Shown here: positions 30,981 to 46,276 of the stretch, piece after piece
How the letters are laid out: the number at the start of each line of letters is the position of its first letter
How positions within the stretch are numbered: position 1 is the stretch's first letter
NCBI GenBank assembly: GCA_018268455.1
Contig: JAFDWM010000290.1
Coordinates: 1 to 64,000, forward strand
From: Actinomycetota bacterium
GTDB lineage: Bacteria; Actinomycetota; Actinomycetes; Actinomycetales; Microbacteriaceae
Reading direction: 5' to 3'
Length of the DNA stretch: 64,000 nucleotides
The notes under the pieces: model-generated
What the model was told of the DNA's origin: nothing
The model's database searches: none
What the model saw: only the letters and a program-made list of their open reading frames with translations
Translations under genes and position numbers: made by a program

Positions 30981-32206
30981 GTGGCAGCCTGCGCGACCAG
31001 CCGGGGCCGTTCTTCGGAGACTTCGGCGGACGCTTCATGCCCGAGTCCCTGATCGCCGCCATCGATGAGCTGACCCTCGCGTATCACGAGGCGATCGCGG
31101 ATCCGGCGTTCCAGTCGGAGCTCGCCGCGCTGCTGCACTCCTACGCCGGGCGCCCCTCGCCGATCACCGAGGTGCCCCGCTTCGCGGAACACGCCGGAGG
31201 CGCACGGATCTTCCTCAAACGGGAGGACCTCAACCACACCGGCTCGCACAAGATCAACAACGTGCTGGGCCAGGCACTGCTCACCAAGCGTCTGGGCAAG
31301 ACGCGAGTGATCGCCGAGACCGGCGCCGGCCAGCACGGGGTCGCCACGGCGACCGCTGCGGCGCTGTTCGGGCTGGACTGCACGATCTACATGGGTGAGG
31401 TCGACACCGAGCGCCAGGCGCTCAACGTCGCCCGCATGCGCCTGCTTGGCGCCGAGGTGGTGCCGGTCACGACCGGATCCCGCACGCTCAAGGACGCGAT
31501 CAACGACGCGTACCGCGACTGGGTCGCCACCGTCGAGACCACGAACTACATCTTCGGCACGGCGGCGGGTCCGCACCCGTTCCCTGCGATGGTCCGCGAC
31601 TTCCAGAAGATCATCAGCGAGGAGGCGCGCCAGCAGCTCCTCGAGGAAGCCGGCCGCCTGCCGGACGCGGTGCTCGCGTGCGTCGGAGGCGGATCCAACG
31701 CGATCGGAATGTTCGACGCCTTCCTCGACGACGAGGGCGTCCGGCTGTACGGGGTGGAGGCCGCCGGCGACGGCGTCGACACACCCAAGCACGCCGCCTC
31801 GATCGAGCGAGGCCGCCCCGGCGTGCTGCACGGGGCGCGCACGTACGTGCTGCAGGATGAGGACGGCCAGACGATCGAATCGCACTCGATCTCGGCCGGC
31901 CTCGACTACCCGGGTGTGGGTCCGGAGCACTCCTGGCTCGCCGCGATCGGCCGTGCGGAGTACATCCCCGCGACGGACGACGAGGCCATGCAGGCCCTGC
32001 GCCTGCTCAGCCGCACCGAGGGCATCATCCCCGCGATCGAGTCCGCCCACGCCCTCGCCGGTGCGATCCGGATCGGCGCCGAGCTCGGCCCCGATGCAAT
32101 CCTCGCGGTCTGCCTCTCGGGGCGCGGCGACAAGGACATGGACACCGCGGCCCGGTACTTCGGGCTGTACGACGAGGGCGCCGCCGAGAACGGAGCAGGC
32201 GCATGA
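30977..32206 (+). CDS. trpB: Tryptophan synthase beta subunit
   Basis: PLP enzyme that joins indole and serine. The 409-residue TrpB1-type protein starts with [16 protein letters not shown]. It has the PLP lysine K92 in HTGSHKINN, the [17 protein letters not shown] substrate loop and the phosphate-binding [10 protein letters not shown]. The alpha-subunit-contact region is complete, which fits the adjacent trpA. It overlaps trpC and trpA by 4 nt each. Confidence 0.97.
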   Translation: MSGSLRDQPGPFFGDFGGRFMPESLIAAIDELTLAYHEAIADPAFQSELAALLHSYAGRPSPITEVPRFAEHAGGARIFLKREDLNHTGSHKINNVLGQALLTKRLGKTRVIAETGAGQHGVATATAAALFGLDCTIYMGEVDTERQALNVARMRLLGAEVVPVTTGSRTLKDAINDAYRDWVATVETTNYIFGTAAGPHPFPAMVRDFQKIISEEARQQLLEEAGRLPDAVLACVGGGSNAIGMFDAFLDDEGVRLYGVEAAGDGVDTPKHAASIERGRPGVLHGARTYVLQDEDGQTIESHSISAGLDYPGVGPEHSWLAAIGRAEYIPATDDEAMQALRLLSRTEGIIPAIESAHALAGAIRIGAELGPDAILAVCLSGRGDKDMDTAARYFGLYDEGAAENGAGA

Positions 32207-32991
32207 GTCGCGTCGAAGAGGCCATCCAGCGCGCACACGATGCCGGGCGCGGCGCGTTCATCGGCTACCTGCCGGTCGGCTATCCGGATCTGCAGACCAG
32301 CATCGACGCCGCCATCGCCCTTGCCCGCAACGGCGTCGACATCATCGAGCTCGGCCCGCCCTACAGCGACCCCGTGATGGACGGCGCGATCATCCAGGAG
32401 GCGACGCAGGCGGCGCTCGCGAACGGCTTCCGCATGCGCGACCTGTTCACCGCGGTGAAGGCGATCACGGACGCGGTCGACGCACCCGTCGTCGTGATGA
32501 CGTACTGGAACCCGGTGCTGCAGTACGGGGTCGACCGCTACGCCGACGATCTGCTCACCGCCGGCGGTGCGGGGCTGATCACGCCCGACATCACCCCCGA
32601 AGCGGCCCCAGAGTGGATCGCCGCGAGCACGCGCACGGGACTGGACAGGATCTTCCTCGCCGCGCCGACCTCGACCGATGATCGGCTGGAACTCGTCACC
32701 GCGTCCTCCACGGGCTTCGTCTACACGGTCTCGACGATGGGCATCACCGGTGAGCGCACCGAGCTCGACAGGGCCGCACGCACCCTCGTCGGCCGGCTCC
32801 GCACGCACGGGGCGAACCGCGCGTGCGTCGGCATCGGCATCTCCACGGCCAGCCAGATCGCCGGGGTGCTCGAGTACGCCGACGGCGCGATCGTCGGCAC
32901 CGCACTCGTGCGCGCGCTGCGCGACGGGGGAGTGCCTCGACTCGCCGAGGTGACCCGCGAGCTCGCCACGGGCACGGCACGCGCACGGTGA
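32203..32991 (+). CDS. trpA: Tryptophan synthase alpha subunit
   Basis: Cleaves indole-3-glycerol phosphate and channels indole to TrpB. The 262-residue barrel shows [11 protein letters not shown] with the catalytic aspartate, the catalytic glutamate in [15 protein letters not shown], and the [13 protein letters not shown] and GIGISTASQ phosphate-binding loops. The family more often reads G-V-P-F-S-D where this one reads GPPYSD, a mild variant. It is the last trp gene; lgt starts 29 nt downstream from its own promoter. Confidence 0.95.
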   Translation: MSRVEEAIQRAHDAGRGAFIGYLPVGYPDLQTSIDAAIALARNGVDIIELGPPYSDPVMDGAIIQEATQAALANGFRMRDLFTAVKAITDAVDAPVVVMTYWNPVLQYGVDRYADDLLTAGGAGLITPDITPEAAPEWIAASTRTGLDRIFLAAPTSTDDRLELVTASSTGFVYTVSTMGITGERTELDRAARTLVGRLRTHGANRACVGIGISTASQIAGVLEYADGAIVGTALVRALRDGGVPRLAEVTRELATGTARAR

Positions 32992-33007
32992 GCGCGCGCT
33001 GACGACG

Positions 33008-33013
33008 TAGACT
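33008..33013 (+). promoter_or_regulatory. Predicted -10 box of a leaderless lgt transcript
   Basis: TAGACT ends 7 nt before the lgt ATG (33021), so transcription should begin at or just before the start codon. The intervening CGTAGGC holds no ribosome-binding site. Confidence 0.5.
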
Positions 33014-33020
33014 CGTAGGC

Positions 33021-34022
33021 ATGTCCCTCGCGCTCCTGAACGCCGGTCTCGGCGTGCACGCCAGCATTCCGAGCCCGCCGAGCAGCTCGTTCCAGATCGG
33101 GCCGCTGACGATCCACTACTACGCGCTGTGCATCATCGCCGGCATCATCGTCGCGACGCTGCTGACGAACCATCGCCTCACCCAGCGTGGTGCGGAGCGC
33201 TGGGTCGTCGTGGACATCTGCATCATCGCCGTTCCGCTGGCGATCATCGGGGCGCGCATCTTCCACGTCCTCACCCACCCCGGCTTCTACTTCGGTCCGG
33301 GTAAGAACACCTGGAACCCGTTCGAACCAGGATCGGTCTGGGCGATCTGGGAGGGCGGCATCGCCATCTTCGGCGCCCTGCTCGGCGGCGCGATCGGCGC
33401 CTGGCTCGGCTGCAAGTGGACCGGGATCCGGTTCTCCGCATTCGCAGACGCGCTCGCGCCGGGTCTGATCCTCGCGCAGGCGTTCGGCCGGTTCGGCAAC
33501 TGGTTCAACCACGAGCTGTTCGGGCTCCCCACCGATCTGCCCTGGGGTCTCGAGATCGAGTCCACCAACTCGGCCTTCCCCCCGGGCCTGGCCCCCGGCA
33601 CGCTGTTCCACCCGACCTTCCTGTACGAGGTGATCTGGAACACGCTCGGCGCGGTCGTGCTGCTCTGGCTCGGTCGCAAGCTGCGCCTGCAGTGGGGCAA
33701 GCTCTTCGCGGTCTACCTGATCTGGTACGGCGCCGGACGCATGGTCTGGGAGTCCATCCGGATCGACCCCAGCGAGATCTACTTCGGCCTGCGCACGAAC
33801 GTGTGGGCGGCACTGTTCGGCGTCGTGCTGGGCATCGTCATCCTCATCGTGCAGACCCGTCGCCACCCGGGTTACGAGCCCTCGCCGTATCAGCGCGGTC
33901 GGGAGCCGAAGCGCGCTGAGGTAGAATCCAACAACCCCGATGACTTCGTGGATCTCAGCGCTCCTGAGTCCGCCGAGCTCGTCGCGGAGACGACCGCCAC
34001 GAGCGCCGCCTCCCGCGACTGA
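33021..34022 (+). CDS. lgt: Prolipoprotein diacylglyceryl transferase
   Basis: Membrane enzyme that adds diacylglycerol from phosphatidylglycerol to the lipobox cysteine. The 333-residue protein has about seven membrane helices and the Lgt signature QAFGRFGNWFNHELFG. It also carries HPTFLYEVIWN and the conserved arginine in YGAGRMVWE. A hydrophilic, poorly conserved tail of about 50 residues follows the last helix. The lipoprotein-type hydrolase encoded at 52985-53890 would be a substrate. Position after trpA matches other actinobacteria. Confidence 0.96.
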   Translation: MSLALLNAGLGVHASIPSPPSSSFQIGPLTIHYYALCIIAGIIVATLLTNHRLTQRGAERWVVVDICIIAVPLAIIGARIFHVLTHPGFYFGPGKNTWNPFEPGSVWAIWEGGIAIFGALLGGAIGAWLGCKWTGIRFSAFADALAPGLILAQAFGRFGNWFNHELFGLPTDLPWGLEIESTNSAFPPGLAPGTLFHPTFLYEVIWNTLGAVVLLWLGRKLRLQWGKLFAVYLIWYGAGRMVWESIRIDPSEIYFGLRTNVWAALFGVVLGIVILIVQTRRHPGYEPSPYQRGREPKRAEVESNNPDDFVDLSAPESAELVAETTATSAASRD

Positions 34023-34024
34023 GA

Positions 34025-34065
34025 GGGCGCCCTTCAGCGCCCGCCCCTGGGCCGTTCCACGGCCC
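34025..34065 (+). promoter_or_regulatory. Two tandem hairpins between lgt and gltB
   Basis: GGGCGC/GCGCCC (34025-34042) and GGGCCG/CGGCCC (34049-34065) form two short GC stems right after the lgt stop. They lack a U-tract. They could act as a weak terminator for lgt or as structure in the gltB leader, which continues 72 nt to the GTG at 34138. Confidence 0.45.
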
Positions 34066-34137
34066 GGAGATCCATGCACTGAACGAGCGGGCCGACGACG
34101 TCCCCGGGTTCATCCGAATTCGCAAGGACGGTGACTG

Positions 34138-40165
<6,028 letters not shown>

Positions 40166-40221
40166 GCTGGGCCCGGCAACGAGGCCCCTTCACCCATCTG
40201 CTCACGAATCCGGAGAACGTA

Positions 40222-41670
40222 TTGAGACGCGCCAAAATCGTGGCCACTCTTGGCCCCGCCACCTCGACGTATGAGACGGTCAGGGCCCTCATCGACGCCG
40301 GTGTGGACGTCGCCCGCCTGAACCTCAGCCACGGCGACTACTCCGTGCACGAGAACAACTACGCCAACGTGCGTCGGGCCGCCGACGACTCCGGCCGCGC
40401 GGTCGCCGTGCTGGTCGACCTGCAGGGGCCGAAGATCCGCCTCGGCAAGTTCGCCGACGGACCGCACGAGCTCGCCGAGGGCGACATCTTCAAGATCACC
40501 ACCGAGGACATCCTCGGCACGAAGGAGATCTGCGGCACGACCTTCAAGGGCCTGCCCCAGGATGTCAAGGCCGGCGATTTCCTGCTCATCGATGACGGCA
40601 AGGTGCGCGTCGAGGTGGTCGACACCGACGGCACGGTCGTCACCACGCGCGTGGTCGTGGCCGGCACGGTCTCGAACAACAAGGGCATCAACCTGCCCGG
40701 TGTGGCCGTGAGCGTGCCCGCGCTGAGCGAGAAGGACGAGGACGACCTGCGCTGGGGTCTGCGCATCGGCGCCGATCTCATCGCGCTGTCGTTCGTGCGT
40801 GACGCGGCTGACGTGTCCCGCGTGCACGAGATCATGGCCGAGGAGGGCGTCCGCATCCCGGTCATCGCCAAGGTGGAGAAGCCGCAGGCGGTCGACAACC
40901 TCGAGGAGATCGTCGACGCGTTCGACGGGATCATGGTCGCCCGCGGCGACCTCGGCGTGGAACTGCCCCTGGAGGCGGTGCCGATCGTGCAGAAGCAGGC
41001 CGTCGAGCTCGCCCGCCGGATGGCGAAGCCGGTGATCGTCGCGACGCAGATGCTGGAGTCGATGATCTCCAGCCCGGTGCCCACCCGCGCCGAGACGTCC
41101 GACGTCGCCAACGCCGTCCTCGACGGCGCCGATGCGGTCATGCTCTCCGGCGAGACCAGTGTGGGGGAGTACCCCGTCATCGTCGTGGAGACGATGGCGC
41201 GCATCATCGAGTCCACTGAGGACCACGGTCTCGAGCGCATCCACCCGCTGACCACGAAGCCGCGCACCCAGGGCGGTGCGATCACGCTGGCCGCGCTCGA
41301 GGTCGCCGAGTTCGTCGAGGCGAAGTTCCTCTGCGTGTTCACGCAGTCCGGTGACTCCGCGCGCCGGCTGTCGCGGTTGCGCTCACGCATCCCGATGCTG
41401 GCGTACACGCCCGACCCGGCGATCCGCCGCCGGCTGGCCGCGAGCTGGGGCATCCGCTCCACGCTCGTCGACTTCGTGCCGCACACCGACATGATGTTCC
41501 ACCAGGTGGACGAGCACCTGCTCGGCACGGGGCTGGCTGCGGTCGGCGACAAGGTCGTCGTGATCTCCGGATCCCCTCCCGGGATTATCGGCTCCACCAA
41601 CGACGTGCGCATCCACCGCGTCGGCGACACCGTGCACGGTGCCGCTCCGGCCTACCAGCCGTCGAAGTAG
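40222..41670 (+). CDS. pyk: Pyruvate kinase
   Basis: Converts phosphoenolpyruvate and ADP to pyruvate and ATP. The 482-residue protein begins RRAKIVATLGPATSTYE and contains VDLQGPKIRLGKF and the catalytic lysine segment IAKVEKPQAVDNLEEIVDAFDG. MVARGDLGVELPLE and the ATQMLESM motif follow. The C-terminal allosteric domain is complete. TTG 40222 is the likely start: it has GGAG at the right distance, and upstream in-frame codons overlap gltD. The terminator 9 nt downstream is strong. Confidence 0.96.
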   Translation: MRRAKIVATLGPATSTYETVRALIDAGVDVARLNLSHGDYSVHENNYANVRRAADDSGRAVAVLVDLQGPKIRLGKFADGPHELAEGDIFKITTEDILGTKEICGTTFKGLPQDVKAGDFLLIDDGKVRVEVVDTDGTVVTTRVVVAGTVSNNKGINLPGVAVSVPALSEKDEDDLRWGLRIGADLIALSFVRDAADVSRVHEIMAEEGVRIPVIAKVEKPQAVDNLEEIVDAFDGIMVARGDLGVELPLEAVPIVQKQAVELARRMAKPVIVATQMLESMISSPVPTRAETSDVANAVLDGADAVMLSGETSVGEYPVIVVETMARIIESTEDHGLERIHPLTTKPRTQGGAITLAALEVAEFVEAKFLCVFTQSGDSARRLSRLRSRIPMLAYTPDPAIRRRLAASWGIRSTLVDFVPHTDMMFHQVDEHLLGTGLAAVGDKVVVISGSPPGIIGSTNDVRIHRVGDTVHGAAPAYQPSK

Positions 41671-41679
41671 CGCACCCAG

Positions 41680-41715
41680 GCGAAGGCCGGTCCCGTCCGC
41701 GGGGCCGGCCTTCGC
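41680..41715 (+). terminator. Strong hairpin terminator after pyk
   Basis: GCGAAGGCCGG (41680-41690) pairs with CCGGCCTTCGC (41705-41715), and TCCC pairs with GGGG inside, giving about 15 bp with a 6-nt loop. It lies 9 nt after the pyk stop and 41 nt before tRNA-Leu, and ends the glt-pyk transcription region. Confidence 0.8.
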
Positions 41716-41756
41716 CGTTCCAGGACGCGGACGCGGGTGCGGTAGGGTCGATCCGG

Positions 41757-41842
41757 GCCGGCGTGGCGGAATGGCAGACGCGGAGCACTCAAAATGCTCT
41801 ATCCGGAAGGGTGTGTGGGTTCGAGTCCCACCGCCGGCACCA
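41757..41842 (+). tRNA. tRNA-Leu (anticodon CAA)
   Basis: Folds as a complete class II tRNA. The acceptor stem is GCCGGCG/CGCCGGC and the D arm starts GCGGAATGGCAGACGC. The anticodon stem GAGCA/TGCTC encloses loop CTCAAAA, so the anticodon is CAA and reads UUG. A long variable arm follows, then the T arm GTGGG-TTCGAGT-CCCAC, discriminator A and an encoded CCA end. UUG is a rare leucine codon in such GC-rich genomes. Confidence 0.95.
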
Positions 41843-41876
41843 AGAGGGTGGCGGGGCGGCCGCCAGGCCGTTCCAG

Positions 41877-41882
41877 TAGGAT
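41877..41882 (+). promoter_or_regulatory. Predicted -10 box of a leaderless ANTAR-regulator transcript
   Basis: TAGGAT ends 6 nt before the GTG at 41889. No Shine-Dalgarno sequence is present in GATCAG. Confidence 0.5.
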
Positions 41883-41888
41883 GATCAG

Positions 41889-42506
41889 GTGACCGAAGAG
41901 CAGCAGCCTGAGCAGCCCGCCTCGTCCGCTCCGCGACGCGTCGTCGTCGCCGAGGACGAGTCCCTGATCCGCCTCGACATCGTCGAGATCCTCCGCGACA
42001 ACGGCTTCGACGTCGTCGGCGAGGCCGGTGACGGGGAGACCGCGGTGCAGCTGGCCACGGAGCTGCGTCCGGATCTTGTCATCATGGACGTGAAGATGCC
42101 TCAGCTCGACGGCATCAGCGCCGCGGAGAAGCTGCACAAGGGCAACATCGCCCCGGTCGTGCTGCTCACCGCCTTCAGCCAGAAGGAGCTCGTCGAGCGT
42201 GCGAGCGAGGCCGGTGCGCTGGCCTACGTCGTCAAGCCGTTCACTCCGAACGACCTGCTGCCGGCGATCGAGATCGCCCTCGCCCGCCACGAGCAGATCA
42301 TCACGCTCGAGGCCGAGGTCGCCGACATGGTCGAGCGCTTCGAGACCCGCAAGCTCGTCGACCGCGCCAAGGGCCTGCTCAACGAGAAGATGGGCCTCAG
42401 CGAGCCGGAGGCGTTCCGCTGGATCCAGAAGGCCTCGATGGATCGCCGCCTCACGATGCAGGACGTCGCGAAGGCGATCATCGAGCAGCTCGCACCCAAG
42501 AAGTGA
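41889..42506 (+). CDS. pdtaR: ANTAR-domain response regulator (PdtaR-like)
   Basis: A 205-residue two-domain regulator. The receiver domain (residues 16-125) has the acidic pocket E22/D23, phosphoacceptor D67 in LVIMDVKMP, and K116 in VVKPFTP. The C-terminal ANTAR domain (about 135-200, RAKGLLNEKMGLSEPEAFRWIQ) binds paired hairpins in RNA and blocks termination. It resembles Rv1626 (PdtaR) of mycobacteria, which is phosphorylated by the histidine kinase PdtaS. No such kinase is in this window. Start GTG 41889 fits the TAGGAT box. Confidence 0.93.
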   Translation: MTEEQQPEQPASSAPRRVVVAEDESLIRLDIVEILRDNGFDVVGEAGDGETAVQLATELRPDLVIMDVKMPQLDGISAAEKLHKGNIAPVVLLTAFSQKELVERASEAGALAYVVKPFTPNDLLPAIEIALARHEQIITLEAEVADMVERFETRKLVDRAKGLLNEKMGLSEPEAFRWIQKASMDRRLTMQDVAKAIIEQLAPKK

Positions 42507-42509
42507 GGC

Positions 42510-43043
42510 ATGGATCTCGGCGACGGGATCCGGATCCGCCCGCTGCTCGCCGGGGACGGTGCGCAGCTCGCGGCGGCATATCTGCGCAACAGGGAGCACC
42601 TCGCGCCGTGGGAGCCCCGACGCCCCGGTGACTTCTTCACCCGGGCGCGGCAGGACGAACTCGTCGCCGACGCGCTGCAGAGTGCCGTCGACGGACGCAG
42701 CGCCCCGTTCGTACTCGAGGACGCCGAGCGCATCATCGTGGGTCGGGTGAATCTCAGCGACATCGTGCGCGGTTCGTTCCAGAACGCGAACCTCGGATAC
42801 TGGATCGATCACGACCGAAGCGGTCGCGGTCTCATGAGTCGCGCCGTGGCCTCCGTGTGCGCGCACGCATACGACGTGCTCGGGCTGCACCGGATACAGG
42901 CCGCGACGCTCGTGCACAACATCGCCTCGCAGCGTGTGCTGGCCGCGAACGGCTTCGCGCGGATCGGCCTCGCGCCGAGGTATCTGCGCATCGCAGGGGA
43001 ATGGCAGGATCACCTGCTGTTCCAGCGTCTCCTGGAGGCCTGA
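42510..43043 (+). CDS. RimJ/RimL-type GNAT acetyltransferase
   Basis: A 177-residue acetyltransferase of the RimJ/RimL/SpeG kind. It has an early RPLLAGDGAQLAAAYLRNREHLAPWEP segment and ANLGYWIDHDRSGRGLMSRAV containing the acetyl-CoA turn. VHNIASQRVLAANGFARIGLA closes the fold. These enzymes acetylate N-terminal alpha-amino groups of ribosomal proteins or other amines; the target is not predictable. It lies 3 nt after the ANTAR regulator, so the two are co-transcribed. It converges with the thioesterase gene. Confidence 0.88.
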   Translation: MDLGDGIRIRPLLAGDGAQLAAAYLRNREHLAPWEPRRPGDFFTRARQDELVADALQSAVDGRSAPFVLEDAERIIVGRVNLSDIVRGSFQNANLGYWIDHDRSGRGLMSRAVASVCAHAYDVLGLHRIQAATLVHNIASQRVLAANGFARIGLAPRYLRIAGEWQDHLLFQRLLEA

Positions 43044-43054
43044 CGCCCCGTCGA

Positions 43055-43483
43055 TCAGGTTCCCGCGGGAAGATCCTTGATCATGTTCGTGATCCGGACC
43101 GTCGAGCAGCGTCGGCCCTGATCGTCGGTGATCACGATCTCGTGCACGGTCACGCTGCGGCCGAGGTGGATCGGCGTGCACACCCCGGTGACCAGGCCGC
43201 TCGTCGCAGACCGGGTGTGCGTGGCGTTGATGTCCACGCCGACGGCGAGCCGCCCAGGGCCGGCGTGCAGGTTCGCGGCCATCGATCCGAGCGATTCCCC
43301 GAGCACCACGTAGGCGCCGCCGTGCATGAGCCCGACCGGCTGGGTGTTGCCCTCGACCGGCATCGTCGCCACGCAGCGGTCGACGGAGAACTCGACCCAG
43401 CGCAGGTCCATCTTCTCGGCGAGCGCGCCCATGCCACGGGCGGCGGCCCATTCGAGGCCGGGGGTGGCCTGCTGCTCGCTCAC
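43055..43483 (-). CDS. Hotdog-fold acyl-CoA thioesterase (PaaI/DUF4442-like)
   Basis: A 142-residue single hotdog domain. The family motif HGGAYVVLGESLGSMAAN contains the active-site HGG and the downstream acidic residue. The C-terminal strand VCTPIHLGRSVTVHEIVITDDQGRR is typical of PaaI and 1,4-dihydroxy-2-naphthoyl-CoA hydrolase relatives. GTG 43483 follows a GAGGAGG ribosome-binding site, which fixes the start. The gene is divergent from polA, with which it shares a 48-nt intergenic region. The substrate is unknown. Confidence 0.88.
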   Translation of the reverse strand: MSEQQATPGLEWAAARGMGALAEKMDLRWVEFSVDRCVATMPVEGNTQPVGLMHGGAYVVLGESLGSMAANLHAGPGRLAVGVDINATHTRSATSGLVTGVCTPIHLGRSVTVHEIVITDDQGRRCSTVRITNMIKDLPAGT

Positions 43484-43519
43484 GCGGATCCTCCTCGGGT
43501 CGATGTCCGCGGCGATCGT

Positions 43520-43525
43520 TAGGCT
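43520..43525 (+). promoter_or_regulatory. Predicted -10 box of a leaderless polA transcript
   Basis: TAGGCT ends 6 nt before GTG 43532. The spacing matches other start sites in the window and selects 43532 over the in-frame GTG at 43526. No Shine-Dalgarno sequence is present. Confidence 0.5.
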
Positions 43526-43531
43526 GTGGGG

Positions 43532-46183
43532 GTGACGGACTCCGCAAAGCCTACCCTCATGGTCGTCGACGGCCATTCGCTCGCGTACCGGGCGTTCTTC
43601 GCCCTTCCGGTCGAGAACTTCACGACCAAGGACAACCAGCACACGAACGCGATCTACGGGTTCCTCTCGATGCTGGTGAACCTGATCAAGAACGAGCGCC
43701 CCAGCCACCTCGCCATCGCGTTCGACACGTCGCGTCACTCGTTCCGCACCGACCAGTACCCGGAGTACAAGGCCACCCGATCGGAGACGCCGCAGGAGTT
43801 CCGCGGGCAGATCCCGCTGCTGCAGGACTGTCTCGCGGCGATGTCGATCCCGGTGCTGACGAAGGAGGGCATCGAGGCCGACGACATCCTCGCCACCCTC
43901 TCGGCGCGTGGTTCGGAGCAGGGCTTCGACGTGCTCGTCGTCTCCGGTGACCGCGACACGATCCAGCTCGTGAACGACCGGGTCACGCTGCTGTACCCGT
44001 CCGTGCAGGGGGTGTCCCAGCTCAAGCGCTACGACCCCGCCACTGTGCAGGAGCGGTACGGAGTGCGGCCCGAGCAGTATCCCGACATCGCCGCGCTCGT
44101 CGGCGAGACCAGCGACAACCTGCCCGGCGTGCCCAAGGTCGGCGAGAAGACGGCGGTGAAGTGGCTCACCCAGTTCGGGTCGCTCGACGAGCTGCTCGAC
44201 CGCGCCGATGAGATCAAGGGCGTGGTGGGAGGAAATCTGCGCGAGCACATCGAGGATGTGCGCCGCAATCGCAGGCTGAACCGGCTGCTGCAGGACGTCG
44301 AGCTGCCCGTGGGTCCCGACGACCTGGTGACGAAGCCCATCGACGCGCAGGCGGTGCGCGACATCTTCGCCCGGCTCGAGTTCCGCACGCTCCTGCCGCG
44401 GGTCTTCGAAGCGGTGGGGGAGGACGCGCCCGAGGAGGAGGCCCCGCCCTCCATCGCCGTGCCGGTGGCGACCGAACTCGACAACGCCGCCCTGCCCGCA
44501 TGGCTCAGCGCGGCGAACGGGGAGGTCGCTCTCGAGGTCGTCGTCGCCGATGGCCGGCCGCAGCGGATCGGGCTCGCCTACGGCGACGAGCTCGTCGAGC
44601 TCTCCTGGTCGCCCGAGACGCAGGCGACGCTGACGGACTGGCTCGTCTCCGACCGGCCGAAGGTGCTGCACGACGCCAAGCCGCAGGTGAAGGCGCTGCA
44701 GACCGCGGGGGTGCGCCTGGGCGGGCTCGCCTACGACACCAATCTCGCCGGCTGGCTGCTGCGGCCGAGCTACCCCGACAAGACGCTCGCGGATCTCGTC
44801 GACCGATACCTCGGCGAGAAGCTGCCGGAGGCGGATCCGAGCCAGCTCGTGCCGGAGACCGAGGGCGCCTCACCGGCACAGCTGGCGTGGTTCACCGCGC
44901 GTGTCACGGCGGCGCTCCGCGCCGATCTGCCGGAGAGCGTCGACCGGGTGCTGCGCGAGATCGAGCTGCCGACGCTCGGAGCGCTGGCTGACATGGAGCT
45001 CGCCGGCGTCGCCGTCTCGCACGAGATCCTGTCCGGTTTCTCTCAGGAGCTGGGCGAGCGCGCCAACGTCATCGCGCAGGACGCCTTCGCGATCATCGGA
45101 CGCGAAGTGAACCTCGGGTCGCCGAAACAGCTGCAGGAGGTGCTCTTCGAGGAACTGGAGCTGCCGAAGACCCGCAAGACGAAGACCGGCTACTCGACCG
45201 ACGCCGCCTCGCTCGCGGACATCCAGGAGAAGAGCCCGCATCCGTTCCTCGAGCTGCTCTCCCAGCATCGCGAGGCCACCAAGCTGCGTCAGATCATCGA
45301 GTCGCTGGACAGCGCCATCGGCCGGGGCGGGGCGATCCGCGACGATCACCGCATCCACACCACCTACGTGCAGACCGGCAGCCAGACCGGGCGACTCAGC
45401 AGCACCGATCCGAATCTGCAGAACATCCCGGTGCGCACCGAGGAGTCTCGGCGGATCCGCAGCGCCTTCCAGGTCGGCGAGGGCTTCGAGACGCTGCTGA
45501 CCGCAGACTATTCGCAGATCGAGATGCGCATCATGGCGCACCTCTCCGGCGATGAGGGCCTCATCGAGGCGTTCAACTCCGGGGAGGATCTGCACCGTTT
45601 CGTCGGCGCTCGGGTGTTCGGCGTCGAGCCGGAGGACGTGAGCGCCGCGATGCGCACCAAGGTGAAGGCGATGTCCTATGGCCTGGTGTACGGGCTCAGC
45701 GCCTTCGGCCTGTCCAAGCAGCTGCGCATCGAGCAGTCCGAGGCCAAGCAGCTGATGATGGAGTACTTCGCGCGGTTCGGCGCAGTGCGGGACTACCTGC
45801 GCGCCTCGGTGGTCGCGGCCAAGGAAGTCGGCTACACCGAGACGATCTTCGGCCGTCGGCGTCCGTTCCCCGACCTCGCGAGCCCGAACCGGGTGCTGCG
45901 CGAGAACGCGGAGCGTGCCGCCCTGAACGCACCGATCCAGGGCAGCGCGGCCGACATCATGAAGATCGCGCTGTTCCAGATCCACGCCGACCTGCTCACG
46001 CAAGGGCTCGCATCCCGGGTGCTGCTACAGATCCACGACGAGCTCGTGGTCGAGGTCGCCCCGGGGGAGTGGGACGCCACCGAACGCATCGTGCGCGAAC
46101 GGATGGGCGGTGCCGCAGCGCTCTCGGTGCCGCTGGACGTGCAGGTCGGCCGCGGCGCCGACTGGAACGAGGCCGCGCACTGA
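43532..46183 (+). CDS. polA: DNA polymerase I
   Basis: An 883-residue family A polymerase for Okazaki fragment processing and repair. The N-terminal 5' nuclease domain (residues 1-310) is complete (VVDGHSLAYRAFFALP, FDTSRHSFRTDQYPEYKA, VSGDRDTIQL). The middle 3'-5' exonuclease domain is degenerate: the DTET position reads EVVVADG and the later catalytic aspartate is also lost. Proofreading is therefore not expected, as in other actinobacterial PolA. The polymerase core has DYSQIEMRIMAHLSGDE, KVKAMSYGLVYG and LQIHDELVVEV. GTG 43532 is chosen from the TAGGCT spacing; the alternative GTG 43526 adds two residues. Confidence 0.95.
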   Translation: MTDSAKPTLMVVDGHSLAYRAFFALPVENFTTKDNQHTNAIYGFLSMLVNLIKNERPSHLAIAFDTSRHSFRTDQYPEYKATRSETPQEFRGQIPLLQDCLAAMSIPVLTKEGIEADDILATLSARGSEQGFDVLVVSGDRDTIQLVNDRVTLLYPSVQGVSQLKRYDPATVQERYGVRPEQYPDIAALVGETSDNLPGVPKVGEKTAVKWLTQFGSLDELLDRADEIKGVVGGNLREHIEDVRRNRRLNRLLQDVELPVGPDDLVTKPIDAQAVRDIFARLEFRTLLPRVFEAVGEDAPEEEAPPSIAVPVATELDNAALPAWLSAANGEVALEVVVADGRPQRIGLAYGDELVELSWSPETQATLTDWLVSDRPKVLHDAKPQVKALQTAGVRLGGLAYDTNLAGWLLRPSYPDKTLADLVDRYLGEKLPEADPSQLVPETEGASPAQLAWFTARVTAALRADLPESVDRVLREIELPTLGALADMELAGVAVSHEILSGFSQELGERANVIAQDAFAIIGREVNLGSPKQLQEVLFEELELPKTRKTKTGYSTDAASLADIQEKSPHPFLELLSQHREATKLRQIIESLDSAIGRGGAIRDDHRIHTTYVQTGSQTGRLSSTDPNLQNIPVRTEESRRIRSAFQVGEGFETLLTADYSQIEMRIMAHLSGDEGLIEAFNSGEDLHRFVGARVFGVEPEDVSAAMRTKVKAMSYGLVYGLSAFGLSKQLRIEQSEAKQLMMEYFARFGAVRDYLRASVVAAKEVGYTETIFGRRRPFPDLASPNRVLRENAERAALNAPIQGSAADIMKIALFQIHADLLTQGLASRVLLQIHDELVVEVAPGEWDATERIVRERMGGAAALSVPLDVQVGRGADWNEAAH

Positions 46184-46264
46184 CGCACGATCGCAGCACG
46201 GGAGCCGCTCGGTGACGCGGCCCTCAGGACGCGTCGTTGCGTGGAATGGAGTCCGCTGCGTGGA

Positions 46265-46270
46265 TAGGCT
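46265..46270 (+). promoter_or_regulatory. Predicted -10 box of a leaderless DUF885 transcript
   Basis: TAGGCT ends 6 nt before ATG 46277, identical to the polA and SGNH boxes. CAAGGG between them is a weak Shine-Dalgarno match at best. Confidence 0.5.
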
Positions 46271-46276
46271 CAAGGG

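Noticed and set aside
43526..43531. GTG 43526 as polA start
   Set aside because: The TAGGCT box ends directly before it, which leaves no room for transcription initiation upstream. GTG 43532 has the spacing seen at other genes.
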